The notes beneath the pieces were generated by a model. That model was not told where the DNA came from. It did not search any database and was given only the letters and a program-made list of their open reading frames with translations. A DNA stretch of 9,833 nucleotides from an uncultured Micrococcales bacterium (GTDB lineage Bacteria; Actinomycetota; Actinomycetes; Actinomycetales; Microbacteriaceae): NCBI GenBank assembly GCA_903820955.1, contig CAIJJH010000076.1:1-9833 (forward strand), read 5' to 3'. Below, piece after piece: positions 6,854-9,833 of this stretch; positions within the stretch are counted from its first letter, which is position 1; each line of letters begins with the position of its first letter. The position numbers and the translations under genes were made by a program.

Positions 6854-6867
6854 AGCGGGGCAGACCA

Positions 6868-8079
6868 ATGACAGAGCAGGCGCTTGCAGGTGAAGACCGG
6901 CCGTATTCGGTTCGCGAGTTTTCAGAGCGCGTAGCCACCGCGATTCGCAAGTGGCCAACCGCATACGTTGAGGGCGAACTTGTCCGATTCAAGCCGAATT
7001 ACTCGGGCCACGTCTACCCGGCGCTAAAAGACCTCGACGGCGCCTCGAGCATCGAACTCGTGATCTTCGCAGGAGTGTTGAACGCCACCACCGATTCGTT
7101 TGCCGACGGCGACCGCGTCATCGTCTCTGGCCAGATGGACTACTACGTTCCCAACGGCAAGCTTTCGCTCAAGGTGACCAGCATTCGCAAGGTTGGCCTG
7201 GGCGATTTACTCGCCAAACTAGAGCAGCTCAAGCAAAAACTCATCGCAGAGGGCGTCATCGATGCCTCCAAACGCCAGCCGCTGCCGTTTCTACCGCGCA
7301 AGGTCGGCCTGATCACGGGCAAAAACTCGGACGCCGAAAAGGACGTCCTAGAAAACGCTCGCCTTCGTTGGCCTGGCGTCCAGTTCGAAATCATCAACAC
7401 CCCTGTTCAGGGAGAAGCCGCTCCCCCTGCCGTGATTAAGGCGATTCAGGCTTTGGACGCCGACCCAGAGGTCGATGTGATCATCATCGCTCGCGGTGGC
7501 GGTGCCTTCTTAGACCTGATCGTGTTTAGCGACGAAGCGCTGGTTCGTGCGGCGGCTGCGGCCAAGACCCCGATCGTCTCGGCCATCGGCCACGAAAACG
7601 ACAGCCCGCTACTCGACCTGGTCGCCGACCTTCGCGCCTCAACACCGACCGACGCCGCTAAGCGAGTCGTGCCAGAAGTTGCGCAAGAGCGCGCTGGCAT
7701 CGAAGACGCCCTGGCTCGCATGGTGAACCGCATCGCCTTCTTCATTCACAACCAGAGCAACCTGATCAGCCAGATTCGCACGCGGCCGATCATGGCGAAC
7801 CCGTTTGGTTTCATCGACGAGAAGACCGGTGAACTCGAGCGAGCGGTAGACGAACTTCGCGGCGAACTGGTTCTGCAGCTCGACCGAGCCGAGGCGAAAC
7901 TCGAGGCCGATCGCGGAGTGCTTCGCTCGCTGTCTCCTCAGGGAGTCCTAGATCGAGGCTATTCGGTGGTTCGTGACGAAGCCGGCCGCGTGATTCAAGA
8001 CCCCGCCAAAGTGAAACCTAAGCAAAAACTGAACATTCGACTCGCCAAGGGCGAGCTCGAAGCCACCGCAAACGATTAA
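6868..8079 (+). CDS. xseA: Exodeoxyribonuclease VII large subunit
   Basis: Catalytic subunit of exonuclease VII, which degrades single-stranded DNA from both ends in the cytosol. The 403 residues begin with an OB-fold domain (about 12-105, YSVREFSERV to VTSIRKV), then the nuclease domain: KVGLITG with KNSDAEKDVLENAR (152-165) holding Asp155 and Asp159, NTPVQGEAA, IIARGGGAF with Arg209, SAIGHENDSPLLD with His242 and Asp245, and VADLRASTPTDAAKRVVPE. A long charged helical region and the short conserved GVLDRGYSVV segment close the protein. It is shorter than the E. coli subunit, as is usual in actinobacteria. After RGGG it reads AFLDL where many homologues have SxEDL, so the usual Glu is Leu. 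ATG 6868 has only a weak GGGG-containing ribosome site. xseB follows after 12 bases. Confidence 0.96.
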   Translation: MTEQALAGEDRPYSVREFSERVATAIRKWPTAYVEGELVRFKPNYSGHVYPALKDLDGASSIELVIFAGVLNATTDSFADGDRVIVSGQMDYYVPNGKLSLKVTSIRKVGLGDLLAKLEQLKQKLIAEGVIDASKRQPLPFLPRKVGLITGKNSDAEKDVLENARLRWPGVQFEIINTPVQGEAAPPAVIKAIQALDADPEVDVIIIARGGGAFLDLIVFSDEALVRAAAAAKTPIVSAIGHENDSPLLDLVADLRASTPTDAAKRVVPEVAQERAGIEDALARMVNRIAFFIHNQSNLISQIRTRPIMANPFGFIDEKTGELERAVDELRGELVLQLDRAEAKLEADRGVLRSLSPQGVLDRGYSVVRDEAGRVIQDPAKVKPKQKLNIRLAKGELEATAND

Positions 8080-8091
8080 ACTGGAGAGCAA

Positions 8092-8307
8092 ATGGCCGAG
8101 AAAAAGAACGACATCGCAGAGCTTAGCTACGAGCAGGCTCGCGACGAGCTGACCCGTGTTCTGAACGAACTCGAGGCCGGCAGCGTGACGCTCGAAGAGA
8201 GCATGACCCTGTGGCAGCGCGGCGAAGCCCTCGCCAAGCACTGCGAGGCGCTGCTTTCGGGCGCCCGCGCCAAGATTGATAAGACCCTCAAGGAAACTTC
8301 CGAGTGA
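8092..8307 (+). CDS. xseB: Exodeoxyribonuclease VII small subunit
   Basis: Small, non-catalytic helical subunit that binds XseA to form active exonuclease VII. The 71 residues show the family pattern: LSYEQARDELTRVLNELEAGSVTLEES at the N-terminal half, then MTLWQRGEALAKHCEALLSGA and a Lys-rich end. The conserved LE.G...LEES signature and the W..G..L...C segment are intact, and the length is normal for XseB. ATG 8092 has GGAG five bases upstream, following the xseA stop by 12 bases, so the two subunits are very probably co-translated. Its TGA overlaps the GTG start of the next gene (GTGA, 8304-8307), pointing to translational coupling onward. Confidence 0.96.
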   Translation: MAEKKNDIAELSYEQARDELTRVLNELEAGSVTLEESMTLWQRGEALAKHCEALLSGARAKIDKTLKETSE

Positions 8308-8885
8308 GTGACGCAGCAGCGCAGCGCCGAGCTAGACAAACAGTCATAAACCTCGCCCTGTCGTTGCTGGCAACCCTAGGACTTGTCCTAGCCATCGTTT
8401 TGATGGTTCCGAGAGACGACACCAGCAAGATTCAGCACGTAGACGTGGTTAGCATCGCCAAACAAGCAGCCATTACTTCCAACGAGATCATCGTCACCCC
8501 CGACCTGCCGGCCGGTTGGTGGTCAAACCACGCGACGTGGAACGATGGCACCACCGATGCGGTTCCGACCTTCGAAGCCGGTTTCGTCAGCCCAACCAAC
8601 CAATACGTCGGTCTGATCGAGGCCTTCCACGCCAACCCAACCTGGTTGGCGCTAAAACTTCAGGGCACCAAGCTCACCGGGGCAATACCCGCCGGTTACC
8701 GCACCTGGGACATCTACACCTCAGAAACGGTCCACGATCCCGCCAAAAGCATGGACTACATCGCGGTTATGACAGTCAACAAAGACGACTTCGTGCTGCT
8801 CTACGGAACCGCGACGCAGACTGAATTCGAATACCTTGCAACCTCCATCGATTTCAAACTGCAGAAGGTGAAACCAAATGACTAA
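8304..8885 (+). CDS. DUF4245 family membrane-anchored protein
   Basis: Uncharacterised actinobacterial protein, 193 residues. A short basic N-terminus (RRARQT) leads into a single membrane segment (about 14-34), so the protein probably sits in the membrane with its larger domain outside. The outer part has the features I associate with DUF4245: VDVVSIAKQAA, then VTPDLPAGWWSNHATW, a GFVSPTNQYVGLIEAF strand, and late aromatic strands with FVLLYGTATQTEFEYLATSI. No catalytic motif or lipobox is visible. The start is the GTG that shares GTGA with the xseB stop; the next nearby GTG at 8308 is out of frame. Its end overlaps the carbonic anhydrase start by eight bases (ATGACTAA). Placement behind xseB is a common actinobacterial arrangement as far as I know. 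Function cannot be inferred. Confidence 0.88.
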   Translation: MSDAAAQRRARQTVINLALSLLATLGLVLAIVLMVPRDDTSKIQHVDVVSIAKQAAITSNEIIVTPDLPAGWWSNHATWNDGTTDAVPTFEAGFVSPTNQYVGLIEAFHANPTWLALKLQGTKLTGAIPAGYRTWDIYTSETVHDPAKSMDYIAVMTVNKDDFVLLYGTATQTEFEYLATSIDFKLQKVKPND

Positions 8886-9504
8886 TCAGAGACCTCAAAC
8901 CCCGCGCGAAGCCTGGACAGCGCTGCAAGCCGGAAATCGTCGTTTTGTGAACGAAAGTCGCGAACACCCAAACCAGGACGCCGACCGCAGAACCGCCATT
9001 GCCGAGCAACAAAAGCCTTTCGCTGCTCTTTTCGGTTGCTCAGACAGCCGCCTCAGCGCTGAAATCATCTTCGACGTCGGTCTCGGTGATCTTTTTGTAG
9101 TTCGCAACGCCGGTCAGGTCCTAGCCGAAACTATCATCGGCTCGCTCGAATACAGCGTCGAAGTTCTCGGCACCCCGCTGATCCTCGTGCTCGGCCACGA
9201 CAGCTGCGGAGCGATCCAGGCAACCATCAACTCGACCGAGGGAACGTTGGTTTCGCAGGGTGAGTTCATCCACAACCTGGTCTCGCGGATCCAGCCAACC
9301 GTCGAGCAAGCTAACCGCGATGGCAAGTTCGACATCGACGACATCACCGAACTTCACATCCAAGACACCATCAGCGAGCTGCTCGGTCGCTCGACCCTGC
9401 TGGCCAATGCCGTAAAGGCGGGTAAATTGGGTGTCGTCGGCGCAAACTACCGCCTAACCCTCGGTGAAATTCACCCGATAGTAACAATCGGCGACATTAA
9501 CTAG
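8878..9504 (+). CDS. Beta-class carbonic anhydrase
   Basis: Zinc enzyme interconverting carbon dioxide and bicarbonate. The 208 residues contain the beta-class site: Cys54-Ser-Asp56-Ser-Arg58 with the Cys ligand and the Asp-Arg dyad, and His107 and Cys110 in GHDSCGA as the other zinc ligands. FVVRNAGQ (73-80) and the [10 protein letters not shown] helix are also typical, and the end reads [17 protein letters not shown]. No signal peptide is seen, so it is cytosolic and may provide bicarbonate for carboxylases. ATG 8878 has AAGGTG about nine bases upstream, within the DUF4245 gene, which it overlaps by eight bases. fumC follows 17 bases later, so it sits in the middle of one transcription unit. 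All active-site residues are present. Confidence 0.96.
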   Translation: MTNQRPQTPREAWTALQAGNRRFVNESREHPNQDADRRTAIAEQQKPFAALFGCSDSRLSAEIIFDVGLGDLFVVRNAGQVLAETIIGSLEYSVEVLGTPLILVLGHDSCGAIQATINSTEGTLVSQGEFIHNLVSRIQPTVEQANRDGKFDIDDITELHIQDTISELLGRSTLLANAVKAGKLGVVGANYRLTLGEIHPIVTIGDIN

Positions 9505-9521
9505 TTCCGAAAGGTTTCAAC

Positions 9522-9833
9522 GTGGAATATCGCATCGAACACGACACCATGGGCGAGGTCAAAGTACCCGCAAACGCCCTGTACAGCGCCCAAACCCAGC
9601 GTGCGGTCGAGAACTTCCCGATCAGTGGAACAACCCTTGAACGCGCTCACATCGCCGCTCTGGCCCGCATCAAGAAGGCAGCCGCTCACGCCAACGCAAC
9701 TCTGGGCGTACTAGACGGCAAAATCGCCGAAGCCATCTCGAAGGCAGCCGATGCGGTAGCCGCCGGCAACCACGACGGCGAGTTCCCGGTCGACATCTTC
9801 CAGACCGGCTCGGGCACATCTTCGAACATGAAC
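9522..9833 (+). CDS. fumC: Class II fumarate hydratase, N-terminal part (cut by window edge)
   Basis: Iron-independent fumarase of the aspartase/fumarase superfamily, interconverting fumarate and malate in the TCA cycle. Only the first 104 residues are present; the frame is open to the last base. The N-terminus reads [34 protein letters not shown], the standard entry of class II fumarases and relatives, and the fragment ends on [12 protein letters not shown], the conserved substrate-binding motif. Aspartase shares similar motifs, but the NFPISG stretch and the neighbourhood favour fumarase. The start is GTG 9522, with GAAAGG at 9509-9514 seven bases upstream; the next ATG (MGEV, codon 10) would delete conserved residues. 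It lies 17 bases behind the carbonic anhydrase. Confidence 0.9.
   Translation, partial: MEYRIEHDTMGEVKVPANALYSAQTQRAVENFPISGTTLERAHIAALARIKKAAAHANATLGVLDGKIAEAISKAADAVAAGNHDGEFPVDIFQTGSGTSSNMN

Noticed and set aside
1..9833. tRNA, rRNA, CRISPR array, insertion sequence or prophage genes
   Set aside because: I saw no regularly spaced repeats, transposase or integrase motifs, or cloverleaf-like sequence. Nearly all bases are covered by recognised genes.

Overview
The window looks like core chromosome of an actinobacterium, most likely a small-genome member of Microbacteriaceae (the freshwater Luna/Aquiluna/Rhodoluna type is my best guess). This rests on protein style, on actinobacterial markers (DUF4245, a glpX-type class II fructose bisphosphatase, the ispH-xseA-xseB-DUF4245-fumC neighbourhood), on moderate GC with tightly packed genes, and on three starts placed 6 to 9 bases behind a TANNNT box, as in actinobacterial leaderless genes. 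The taxon is inference; no database was searched.

Layout. (1) Positions 1-1271, minus strand: the first 423 residues of a membrane acyltransferase of the OafA/YrhL type, cut by the left edge just after the SGNH domain begins. It is visibly more AT-rich than the rest and is the only accessory-looking gene. (2) 1324-2502, plus: rmuC. (3) 2581-5624: a fructose-phosphate block. A PfkB-family kinase (plus) converges on class II fructose-1,6-bisphosphatase glpX (minus), which diverges from class II aldolase fba (plus). (4) 5634-5843: a 69-residue MORN-repeat protein directly behind fba, with a strong hairpin inside its first codons. (5) 5840-6841, minus: ispH, which reduces HMBPP in the MEP isoprenoid pathway. 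(6) 6868-9833, plus: a compact apparent operon xseA-xseB-DUF4245-beta-carbonic anhydrase-fumC, the last cut by the right edge.

How the genes work together. Kinase, phosphatase and aldolase act on fructose phosphates and fructose 1,6-bisphosphate, so this block sits at the glycolysis/gluconeogenesis switch. xseA and xseB encode the two subunits of exonuclease VII. Carbonic anhydrase supplies bicarbonate for carboxylations that feed the TCA cycle, where fumarase acts, although their proximity may be only positional. Genes are packed so that both convergent pairs share the four-base string CTAA as overlapping stop codons, and divergent starts lie 26 to 52 bases apart.

I found no RNA gene, insertion sequence, CRISPR array, prophage or obvious novel multi-gene system. 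The most interesting unexplained items are the MORN microprotein with its embedded hairpin, the nested dyads in the pfkB leader, the probable leaderless starts, and the repeat-flanked glpX promoter. No gene-free stretch is longer than 78 bases.
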